From contig NZ_FOLS01000035.1 of assembly GCF_900112375.1 (NCBI RefSeq), forward strand, positions 1 through 64,000: a stretch of 64,000 nt of DNA, given 5' to 3'. Origin of the DNA: Pseudomonas citronellolis. Lineage in GTDB: Bacteria > Pseudomonadota > Gammaproteobacteria > Pseudomonadales > Pseudomonadaceae. The position numbers were made by a program, and so were the translations under genes. Below the pieces are notes generated by a model, which saw only the letters and a list, made by a program, of their open reading frames with translations, was not told the origin of the DNA and searched no databases. The first letter of the stretch is position 1; each line of letters opens with the position of its first letter. Positions 53,564 through 64,000 of the stretch are shown in pieces.

Positions 53564-54943
53564 CTAGCCCGCGGTCACGCCACGCAGGCCGCCGCTGGTC
53601 TTGTGCCGGGCACAGCAGTTGCTGTCGCCGTCGACGAAGCGGCCCGGGGTGTCCACGCGGTCGACCGGCAGCGCGCAGCGTTCGCCGTTGGACAGGCGGC
53701 CGTCGCAGGTTGGCTGCTGGTAATGGGCCAGCCACTGGCAGTACTGGGCTTCGGAGACGAAGCATTTGGCGGCGGCGTAGGCCATGGGGTTTTCCTGGTA
53801 GCGCGGGATGTCCTGCAGCGGAATGGTCAGGTGCCCGGCGCCGGGATGATAGACCACGAAGATCACCCCGAGCGAGGTCAACTTCTCCAGCAGCGCATCG
53901 CTCTCCGCCCGCGCCGCCTGGGCGGCCAGTTCGCGGCGCAGGGCCTCGTTGTCCTGCTGCAGCTGGCGGTCCAGTTCGTTGCGGTAGCTCAGTTCGGCAT
54001 CGCGCAGCGCCAGCTGTTCCTTGTACTGGGCGATCACCACCGCGACCTTCGCATCGGCCTCGCCCTCGAACTGCGTGCGCAGTTCCTCCAGCTCCGCGCG
54101 CCCCTGCTGCTCGATGCTGCGCAGTTGCGCGGTCAGTTCCTCACGGCCGCGCTGGAAGCCGTCCACCCGCTCATCCAGCTCGCGGCGCAGGCCGGCATTG
54201 ATCTCTTCCTCGCGCTTGAGCCCTTCGCGCAGCGCGGCCAGCTCGGCCTGCAGCACCTTGACCTGTTCCTCGGCGCCCAGGCGCAGGCGCTGCAGCTCCT
54301 GCTCGTGCTGCTGGCTCAGGGTGGACAGGCGCGAGGCCTGCTGGCCGAGCAGCTCGGCGGTCTTCTGCCGGTGTTCTTCCAGCATCGCCTGGGCCAGCTT
54401 CTCGGCCTGCTCCTGCGGGTCCTGCGCCGGCGTCGCGTACCACTGGTGCTCGGCGGCGACCTTCAGGCGCTGCGGCTCGACGGCGACGGGCTCCTCCTCG
54501 ACCAGCAGGCCGAGGTGGTTGCGCCGGATCGCGTCGCGCAGCATCACCAGGTGGTTGTTGCCCGTCACCAGGCTCGGGTCCCACAGGTGCATCTGGTGCC
54601 AGGACACCGGGCACTGGCTGCGGCAGGCCAGGCGGATGGGCCCGGCGCCCATGTCCGGGCCGCGCCCGGCGCGGTCGGCGAGCTGGCGCAGCGGCAGGTT
54701 CCAGCCGCGGTCGGCCTCGCCGTTCTCGTCGAAATCCAGGTAGAAGAACACCGCGGCCTTGACCTGCAGGCGCGCGTTGATCAGCACATAGGCCAGGCAC
54801 ATCTGCCGGTCGGCGAACTCGTGCATCTGCACGACGTTGTCGAGCAGGGCCTCGAATTCGGGATAGAGCATCTGCTTGCAGATGCCTCGCTCATCGAAGA
54901 AGGCCACGGCCTCGACCATCTGAGGCTTCTTCTGCAGGCTCAT
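53564..54943 (-). CDS. Coiled-coil protein with C-terminal cysteine cluster, function unknown
   Basis: 459 aa. The N-terminal domain (about 1-165: FFDERGICKQMLYPEFEALL, then LACRSQCPVSWHQMHLWDP) matches nothing I know. A long coiled-coil (about 185-365) follows. The C-terminal region (LLEKLTSLGVIFVVYHPGAG, HLTIPLQDIPRY) ends with CDGRLSNGERC and NCCARH, a C-x9-C...C-x2-H arrangement like a small zinc finger. No membrane segment or signal peptide. ATG 54943 is used rather than a start 14 codons upstream. It is in one transcript with the PLP enzyme. Confidence 0.75.
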   Translation of the reverse strand: MSLQKKPQMVEAVAFFDERGICKQMLYPEFEALLDNVVQMHEFADRQMCLAYVLINARLQVKAAVFFYLDFDENGEADRGWNLPLRQLADRAGRGPDMGAGPIRLACRSQCPVSWHQMHLWDPSLVTGNNHLVMLRDAIRRNHLGLLVEEEPVAVEPQRLKVAAEHQWYATPAQDPQEQAEKLAQAMLEEHRQKTAELLGQQASRLSTLSQQHEQELQRLRLGAEEQVKVLQAELAALREGLKREEEINAGLRRELDERVDGFQRGREELTAQLRSIEQQGRAELEELRTQFEGEADAKVAVVIAQYKEQLALRDAELSYRNELDRQLQQDNEALRRELAAQAARAESDALLEKLTSLGVIFVVYHPGAGHLTIPLQDIPRYQENPMAYAAAKCFVSEAQYCQWLAHYQQPTCDGRLSNGERCALPVDRVDTPGRFVDGDSNCCARHKTSGGLRGVTAG

Positions 54944-55132
54944 GACGGGACCTCTGGACTGTCGCGAACAGGGTTGGGCCCGCACAGGGGCCGGCGGCCG
55001 GGCCTCGAGCGCACCGGTGCCGGGGCAAGTCTAGGGGAAATGATGTCGCAGGCAATGTGACTGGGTTGGCAGTCGCTCGGCCGTTCGTAAGAAAACGACG
55101 TACGACAGACGGAAAACTGTGACGGGCTCCGC

Positions 55133-55169
55133 CCTTTGCCGCCCGGACAGCGCATCCGGGCGGCAAAGG
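55133..55169 (-). terminator. Perfect 15-bp hairpin after fadH
   Basis: CCTTTGCCGCCCGGA pairs with TCCGGGCGGCAAAGG around a 7-nt loop, 7 nt after the fadH stop. A T tract is lacking directly behind it (TTTT occurs only 20-odd nt further), so it is terminator-like or an mRNA 3'-end protector. Confidence 0.65.
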
Positions 55170-55176
55170 CAAGGGA

Positions 55177-58517
<3,341 letters not shown>

Positions 58518-58519
58518 CC

Positions 58520-59557
58520 ATGAAGCAACCGGGCATGCGGCTGGGCGACCTTTCCATAGGCTTCGTCCACGGCCTGGCCGATGCCCTGGAGGACCGCGGC
58601 GTGCCGGCGCAGCCGCTGCTGCTGCAGTATGGCCTGGATGCGGCGCGCCTCGCCGAGCCCGGCGGGCGCCTATCGATCCCGCGCTACATGCGCCTGGGCC
58701 ACGCGGCCATCCAGCTCAGCGGCGACCCCGCGCTGGGCCTGCGCATGGGCCAGTTCAGCCGCATCCAGCAACTCGGCCTGCCCGGCGTCACAGCCGCCCT
58801 GGCCCCCGACCTGCGCGCCGCCAGCCGCGCGCTGATCCGCTTCGAACCGCTCTACGCGCAGAATTACCGCGGCCGCTCCAGCCTGGCCGAGGACGCCGGC
58901 GGCGCCTGGCTGAGCTTCTATTCCATCAGCCCGTACAACGCCTACAACCGCTTCGTGGTGGATTCGGTGCTGGCCGGCTGGCTCAGCTACCTGGCCCGTA
59001 TCGCCGGGCAGCCGGTGCGCCCGCTCCGGGTGGAGATCGAGTACCCGGCGCCGGACTATGCGGCCCGCTACGAGGAATTCTTCGGCTGCCCGGTGGAATT
59101 CGCCGCCGGCGCCAACCGCCTGCGCCTGGACCAGGCCAGCCTGGCCCTGGGCAACCGCGAGCACTGCCCCAGCACCTGGCGGCAGATGCAGGAAATCTGC
59201 GAGAAGGAACTGGAGCTGCGCACCCGCACGCGCACCCTGCGCGAGCGCGTGGTGCAACTGCTGGGGCCGCTGCTCAACGGCCGCGAGCCGGACCTGGAGG
59301 AGGTCGCCGCGCGCCTCAAGCTGCCGACCTGGACGCTGCGCCGCAAGCTGGCCGAGGAAGGCACGCAGTTCCGCAGCATCCTCAACGAGACGCGCCGCGA
59401 CCTGGCGATGATCTACATCCGCGACACCGACCTGGCCTTCGGCGAGATCGCCTACCTGCTCGGCTTCGCCTCGGCCGAGGCCTTCCAGCGCGCCTTCAAG
59501 CGCTGGAGCGGCCAGCCGCCGGGGGAATACCGCCGCGCGCAGCGGCAGGCCGGCTGA
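58520..59557 (+). CDS. AraC-family transcriptional regulator
   Basis: 345 aa. The N-terminal arabinose-binding-like regulatory domain (PF12625-type; about 15-205, RLGHAAIQLSGDPALGLRMG) is followed by a C-terminal AraC DNA-binding domain with two helix-turn-helix units (DLEEVAARLKLPTWTLRRKL, and FGEIAYLLGFASAEAFQRAF followed by KRWSGQPPGEYR). Members of this subgroup (OruR/ArgR-like, LcrF-like) often respond to small molecules and control nearby catabolic genes. It lies two bases after the nitrilase-like stop; the divergent fadH is the other candidate target. ATG 58520 is the first codon after that stop. Confidence 0.9.
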   Translation: MKQPGMRLGDLSIGFVHGLADALEDRGVPAQPLLLQYGLDAARLAEPGGRLSIPRYMRLGHAAIQLSGDPALGLRMGQFSRIQQLGLPGVTAALAPDLRAASRALIRFEPLYAQNYRGRSSLAEDAGGAWLSFYSISPYNAYNRFVVDSVLAGWLSYLARIAGQPVRPLRVEIEYPAPDYAARYEEFFGCPVEFAAGANRLRLDQASLALGNREHCPSTWRQMQEICEKELELRTRTRTLRERVVQLLGPLLNGREPDLEEVAARLKLPTWTLRRKLAEEGTQFRSILNETRRDLAMIYIRDTDLAFGEIAYLLGFASAEAFQRAFKRWSGQPPGEYRRAQRQAG

Positions 59558-59644
59558 TCACATCTCGGTGGCGTCGTCCGCCGGCTCCGGCGGATCGCAT
59601 TCGGCGCGGTGATCTTCGAGCAGTTCTTCCTGGTAGTCGTCCAT
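59558..59644 (-). CDS. 28-aa acidic microprotein (candidate)
   Basis: A short frame from ATG 59644 encodes 28 residues, beginning MDDYQEELLEDHRAECDPPE and ending DATEM. It is strongly acidic (11 Asp/Glu). GGGAGG lies 6 nt before the ATG, stronger than for many genes here. Its stop and that of the AraC gene are fused in the palindrome TGATCA (59555-59560), with no space between the convergent genes. It may be a true small protein; there is no domain to compare. Confidence 0.45.
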   Translation of the reverse strand: MDDYQEELLEDHRAECDPPEPADDATEM

Positions 59645-59735
59645 GGCCGCCTCCCATCGCGTTCGACAAGGTCATGGATGCAGCCTAGACGGCGTGGATG
59701 AAGCGCACATGACCGAGGACTTTTCCCGGCGCAAT

Positions 59736-59769
59736 GAAAAAGCCCCCAGGCATGGCTGCCTGAGGGCTT
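59736..59769 (-). terminator. Terminator of the tRNA operon
   Basis: Minus strand: stem AAGCCC/GGGCTT extended by CAGGCA/TGCCTG across one mismatch, followed by a T tract (six T with the stem base, 59741-59736). It lies 7 nt after the CCA end of the distal tRNA-Asp. Confidence 0.88.
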
Positions 59770-59775
59770 GGAAGA

Positions 59776-59852
59776 TGGCGCAGCGGACGGGACTCGAACC
59801 CGCGACCCCCGGCGTGACAGGCCGGTATTCTAACCGACTGAACTACCGCTGC
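59776..59852 (-). tRNA. tRNA-Asp (anticodon GTC), copy 2
   Basis: 77 nt with encoded CCA. Acceptor GCAGCGG/CCGCTGC, D-loop with GGTTAG, anticodon stem-loop around CTGTCAC and T-arm GTTCGAGTC are all visible. It is identical in sequence to the copy at 59968-60044, which is 115 nt upstream in the same transcript. Confidence 0.97.
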
Positions 59853-59967
59853 GCGTCGGCTGGACTTGCGTCCAAGGGTGTTACGGCCTTCCATCCTGCC
59901 TGTCGCTACGGAGCCTTGACTCTACGTGGCGGTGAGTTCGGGGTGGTGAACTCCAGGAGGGGGAAGA

Positions 59968-60044
59968 TGGCGCAGCGGACGGGACTCGAACCCGCGACCC
60001 CCGGCGTGACAGGCCGGTATTCTAACCGACTGAACTACCGCTGC
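59968..60044 (-). tRNA. tRNA-Asp (anticodon GTC), copy 1
   Basis: 77 nt with encoded CCA; identical to the second copy. It lies 15 nt downstream of tRNA-Val. The 115-nt spacer to the second copy shows no gene. Confidence 0.97.
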
Positions 60045-60059
60045 GCGTAACTTGCGAGA

Positions 60060-60135
60060 TGGTGGGTGATGACGGGATCGAACCGCCGACCCTCTGCTTG
60101 TAAGGCAGATGCTCTCCCAGCTGAGCTAATCACCC
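60060..60135 (-). tRNA. tRNA-Val (anticodon TAC)
   Basis: 76 nt with encoded CCA. Acceptor GGGTGAT/ATCACCC, anticodon loop CTTACAA and T-arm GGTTCGATCC. It is the first gene of the Val-Asp-Asp operon, with the promoter 20 nt upstream. Confidence 0.97.
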
Positions 60136-60155
60136 TTCGTCTCGAAGTGGGGCGC

Positions 60156-60183
60156 ATTCTACCGGCGGCATTTCCTAAGTCAA
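60156..60183 (-). promoter_or_regulatory. Sigma-70 promoter of the tRNA operon
   Basis: Minus strand: -35 TTGACT (60183-60178), 16-nt spacer, -10 TAGAAT (60161-60156), then a GC-only discriminator GCGCCCC as in stringently controlled stable-RNA promoters. The tRNA-Val 5' end is 20 nt after the -10. Confidence 0.85.
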
Positions 60184-60287
60184 TGCCCTGGTTGGATTTT
60201 TTTTGAAATTTCGCGTTTTGGGGGGAACGCGGGAAGCCAGCTGCCTTTGGGGTTGGGTGTAGCGCGCCGCTCCGAGCATCCGCCGAA

Positions 60288-60430
60288 TCGCGGACAGAGT
60301 CCGCTCCTACAGGTGGGTTCAAACCCCGTAGGATGGTGTTGAGCGAAGCGATACCCATCCTACGAAAGCACCTCGGTGTAGCACCTACGGTTCAGGGAAG
60401 CACGGGCGTAGGAGCGGACTTTGTCCGCGA
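60288..60430. repeat. REP pair around a CGTAGGATGG-type repeat
   Basis: Two facing REP units of one type (TCGCGGACAGAGTCCGCTCC at 60288 and TAGGAGCGGACTTTGTCCGC at 60409) enclose a 38-bp repeat with ends CGTAGGATGG/CCATCCTACG (60327-60364), the third type also seen at 44291. There is no gene between the tRNA promoter and the SDR terminator. Confidence 0.85.
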
Positions 60431-60479
60431 TTGGATTCACCGGCCACGCCGGACGCCCAGGGGGCTCCTGAGAAACACG

Positions 60480-60504
60480 AAAAAGGGCGGCCCCTGGGCC
60501 GCCC
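60480..60504 (-). terminator. Terminator of the purF-metZ-SDR unit
   Basis: Minus strand: GGGCGGCC-CAGG-GGCCGCCC stem followed by TTTTT (60484-60480), 22 nt after the SDR stop. Intrinsic terminator. Confidence 0.92.
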
Positions 60505-60525
60505 TCCTCCATCCCCATCCCGACC

Positions 60526-61292
<767 letters not shown>

Positions 61293-61296
<4 letters not shown>

Positions 61297-62504
61297 AGTG
61301 CCGCCAGGCCTCGTGCCAGGTCCTTCTTGATGTCGTCGACGTCTTCCAGGCCCACCGCGACGCGGATCAGGTTGTCGCGGATGCCGGCGTTCTCGCGTTC
61401 CTGCGGCGACAGGCGGCCGTGGGAGGTGGTCGCCGGGTGGGCGATGGTGGTCTTGGTGTCACCCAGATTGGTGGTGATGGAGATCATCCGGGTGGCGTCG
61501 ATGAAGCGCCAGGCCGCGGCCTTGTCGCCCCTCACCTCGAAGCTGACCACCGCGCCGAAGCCCTTCTGCTGCTGCTTGGCCAGCTCGTGCTGCGGGTGGC
61601 TGGCCAGGCCGGCGTAGTAGACGCGCTCGATGCCCGGCTGCTGTTCCAGCCACTCGGCCACGTCCTGGGCCGCGGCGCAATGCGCCTGCATGCGCACGCG
61701 CAGGGTTTCCAGGCCCTTGAGGAAGATCCAGGCGTTGAACGGGCTGAGGGTCGGGCCGGCGGTGCGCAGGAAACCGACCACGCCTTCCATCAGCTTGCGG
61801 CTGCCGGCGACCACGCCGCCCATGCTGCGGCCCTGGCCGTCGATGTACTTGGTCGCCGAGTGGATCACCACGTCGGCGCCGAGCTTCAGCGGCTGCTGCA
61901 GCGCCGGGGTGCAGAAGCAGTTGTCCACCGCCAGCAGCGCGCCATGGGCGTGGGCGATCTCGGCCAGGGCCGCGATGTCCACCAGCTCGGCCAGGGGGTT
62001 GGACGGCGACTCGACGAACAGCAGCCTGGTGTTCGGCTTGATCGCCGCTTCCCAGGCCTTGAGGTCGCTCAGCGGCGGGTAGTCCACCTGCACGCCGAAG
62101 CGCTTGAAGTACTTCTCGAACAGGCTGATGGTCGAGCCGAACACGCTGCGCGAGACCAGCACGTGGTCGCCGGCGCTGCAGTGGGTCATCACCAGCGAGA
62201 GGATGGCCGACATGCCGGTGGAGGTGGCCACCGCCTGCTCGGCGCCTTCCAGGGCGGCGATGCGCTCCTCGAAGGTGCGCACCGTCGGGTTGGTGTAGCG
62301 CGAGTAGACGTTGCCCGGCACCTCGCCGGCGAAGCGCGCGGCGGCGTCGGCGGCGCTGCGGAACACATAGCTGGAGGTAGGGAACAGCGCTTCGCCGTGC
62401 TCCGCCTCCGGGGTGCGTTGCTGCCCGGCGCGTACCGCCAGGGTGTCGAAGGCGGCGCCTTCCAGGTCACTGTCCAGGCGACCGGCTTCCCATTCCTGTG
62501 CCAT
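61293..62504 (-). CDS. metZ: O-succinylhomoserine sulfhydrylase
   Basis: 403 aa Cys/Met-metabolism PLP enzyme. The cofactor lysine lies in [16 protein letters not shown] (near residue 218), and the PLP-phosphate site in [20 protein letters not shown] and STGMSAI is present. It makes homocysteine directly from O-succinylhomoserine and sulfide, the Pseudomonas route to methionine. The position between purF and an SDR gene is that of metZ in P. aeruginosa. ATG 62504 has GGAGAG 8 nt upstream, 13 nt after the purF stop. Confidence 0.95.
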
Positions 62505-62517
62505 CCCCTGCTCTCCT

Positions 62518-64000
62518 TCAGTCGTTGTACAGATCGATGATGGCGCTGACCGCGTTGGCCTTGGCCTTGGTCGCGTCGTTGCGCGCCTGCTCGATCCGGT
62601 TCAGATAGGCTTCGTTGACGTCGCCGGTCACGTACTGGCCGTCGAAGACCGCGCAGTCGAAGTGCTCGATCTTGATCTTGCCGCCGCCGACCGCGTCGAT
62701 CAGGTCCGGCAGGTCCTGGTAGACCAGCCAGTCGGCGCCGAGCAGCTCGCCCACTTGCTCGGTGCTGCGGTCATGGGCGATCAGTTCGTGGGCGCTCGGC
62801 ATGTCGATGCCGTAGACGTTGGGGTAGCGCACGGCCGGCGCCGCGGAGCAGAAGTAGACCTTCTTCGCCCCGGCCTCGCGGGCCATCTGGATGATCTGCT
62901 TGCTGGTGGTGCCGCGGACGATGGAGTCGTCCACCAGCATCACGTTCTTGCCGCGGAATTCCAGCTCGATGGCATTGAGCTTCTGGCGCACCGACTTCTT
63001 GCGCGCGGCCTGGCCGGGCATGATGAAGGTGCGGCCGATGTAGCGGTTCTTCACGAAGCCTTCGCGGAACTTCACGCCCAGGCGGTTGGCCAGCTCCAGG
63101 GCGGAGGTGCGGCTGGTGTCGGGGATCGGGATGACCACGTCGATGTCGTGTTCCGGGCGCTCGCGGAGGATCTTCTCGGCCAGCTTCTCGCCCATGCGCA
63201 GGCGCGCCTTGTACACCGAGATGCCGTCCATCAGCGAGTCCGGACGGGCCAGGTAGACGTGCTCGAAGATGCACGGCGAGTATTTCGGGTTGGCCGCGCA
63301 CTGGCGGGTGAACAGCTTGCCTTCCTCGGTGATGTACACCGCTTCGCCCGGCGCCAGGTCGCGGATCAGGGTGAAGCCGAGGACGTCCAGGGCCACGCTT
63401 TCCGAGGCGATCATGTATTCCACGCCGTTCTCGGTGTGGCGCTGGCCGAAGACGATCGGGCGGATCGCGTTGGGGTCGCGGAAGCCGACGATGCCGTAGC
63501 CGGTGATCATCGCCACCACGGCGTAGCCGCCGACGCAGCGGGCGTGCACGCCGGCCACCGCGGCGAAGACGTCTTCCTCGGTGGGCTGCAGCTTGTTGCG
63601 CACCGCCAGCTCATGGGCGAAGACGTTGAGCAGCACTTCCGAGTCGGAGTTGGTGTTGACGTGGCGCAGGTCGGATTCGTAGATCTCCTTGGCCAACTGC
63701 TCGACGTTGGTCAGGTTGCCGTTGTGCGCCAGGGTGATGCCGTAGGGCGAGTTGACGTAGAACGGCTGGGCCTCGGCGGAGCTGGAGCTGCCGGCGGTCG
63801 GATAGCGCACGTGGCCGATGCCGGCCTTGCCCACCAGGCGCTGCATGTGGCGCTGCTGGAAGACGTCACGGACCAGGCCGTTGTCCTTGCGCAGGTAGAG
63901 CCTGTCGTCCTGACAGGTGACGATGCCGGCAGCGTCCTGGCCGCGATGCTGGAGAACGGTGAGCGCGTCATACAACGCCTGATTGACGTTCGACTTGCCC
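62518..64000 (-). CDS. purF: Amidophosphoribosyltransferase (5' end outside the window)
   Basis: Partial: 493 codons are in view and the frame runs out of the window ([20 protein letters not shown] at the edge). By comparison with P. aeruginosa PurF only about eight residues, including the catalytic N-terminal Cys, should be missing. The glutaminase domain shows [17 protein letters not shown] and NGNLTN; the phosphoribosyl site is [16 protein letters not shown]. It catalyses the first step of purine synthesis. A TTG at 63975 could be mistaken for the start, but the reading frame and conservation continue past it. Confidence 0.95.
   Translation of the reverse strand, partial: GKSNVNQALYDALTVLQHRGQDAAGIVTCQDDRLYLRKDNGLVRDVFQQRHMQRLVGKAGIGHVRYPTAGSSSSAEAQPFYVNSPYGITLAHNGNLTNVEQLAKEIYESDLRHVNTNSDSEVLLNVFAHELAVRNKLQPTEEDVFAAVAGVHARCVGGYAVVAMITGYGIVGFRDPNAIRPIVFGQRHTENGVEYMIASESVALDVLGFTLIRDLAPGEAVYITEEGKLFTRQCAANPKYSPCIFEHVYLARPDSLMDGISVYKARLRMGEKLAEKILRERPEHDIDVVIPIPDTSRTSALELANRLGVKFREGFVKNRYIGRTFIMPGQAARKKSVRQKLNAIELEFRGKNVMLVDDSIVRGTTSKQIIQMAREAGAKKVYFCSAAPAVRYPNVYGIDMPSAHELIAHDRSTEQVGELLGADWLVYQDLPDLIDAVGGGKIKIEHFDCAVFDGQYVTGDVNEAYLNRIEQARNDATKAKANAVSAIIDLYND

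Noticed and set aside
59643-60050. 135-codon plus-strand frame with two copies of MAQRTGLEPATPGVTGRYSN
   Set aside because: It is the antisense reading of the two tRNA-Asp genes, a known source of false proteins.
59776-60135. Possible integration (att) site at the tRNA genes
   Set aside because: No integrase and no repeated tRNA 3' end beyond the second full tRNA-Asp; flanks look like core genome.

Overview
The window is about 64 kb of high-GC bacterial chromosome that is almost certainly from a Pseudomonas close to the P. aeruginosa group. The evidence is an FleN/FlhF/FliA/CheYZAB-MotCD-ParC-ParP-CheW flagellar/chemotaxis block, a complete ccmABCDEFGHI operon, the purF-metZ-SDR unit, tRNA-Asp/Asp/Val, and typical Pseudomonas REP hairpins (core TAGGAGCGAGCTTGCTCGCG). 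I cannot assign a species. No prophage, insertion sequence or CRISPR array is visible.

Layout. 0.2-2.1 kb: a short filamentous-haemagglutinin-type (TpsA-like) protein on the minus strand. 2.3-10.6 kb: a plus-strand, overlapping MoxR-DUF58-DUF4381-BatA-BatB/TPR-BatD operon, then a secreted alpha/beta hydrolase and a small membrane protein. 10.6-14.6 kb: KefB-type K+ antiporter, a lipoate-ligase-family protein and a membrane diguanylate cyclase. 14.6-15.1 kb: three copies of a compound REP element. 15.1-22.6 kb: lipoprotein and the nine-gene cytochrome c maturation operon (minus). 22.8-24.7 kb: a FliK-like/FlhB-C-terminus-like pair (plus). 24.7-39.7 kb: the flagellar and chemotaxis block, all minus, headed by flhA with a good sigma-54 promoter. 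39.7-40.2 kb: REP elements and a terminator. 40.2-43.7 kb: RND/MMPL transporter with a YCF48-type partner. 44.4-52.3 kb: pepN, DUF2797, YeaC, rhomboid protease, PPP-type phosphatase, nadK and DUF1853. 52.6-59.6 kb: PLP enzyme, coiled-coil/Cys-cluster protein, fadH, membrane-anchored nitrilase-fold protein and an AraC regulator. 59.8-60.2 kb: tRNA operon. 60.5-64 kb: SDR, metZ and purF (cut by the window end).

How it fits together. FlhA, FlhF, FleN and FliA build and number the polar flagellum. CheYZAB, CheW, MotCD and ParC/ParP steer it and position the array. CcmA-I attach haem to c-type cytochromes. The MoxR/Bat operon is a chaperone-like envelope system of poorly defined target. As I recall the P. 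aeruginosa PAO1 gene order, the flhA-ccm block and the moxR/pepN-purF block are far apart there. Here the first is embedded in the second, and both joints carry the same compound REP element.

Most notable observations: CheA has no recognisable P2 domain but carries four spaced peptides resembling the CheY-docking helix of FliM and CheZ; a two-hairpin REP-containing compound element occurs five times; an FlhB-like protein begins where the FlhB autocleavage site should be; and a signal-anchored nitrilase-fold enzyme is paired with an AraC regulator.
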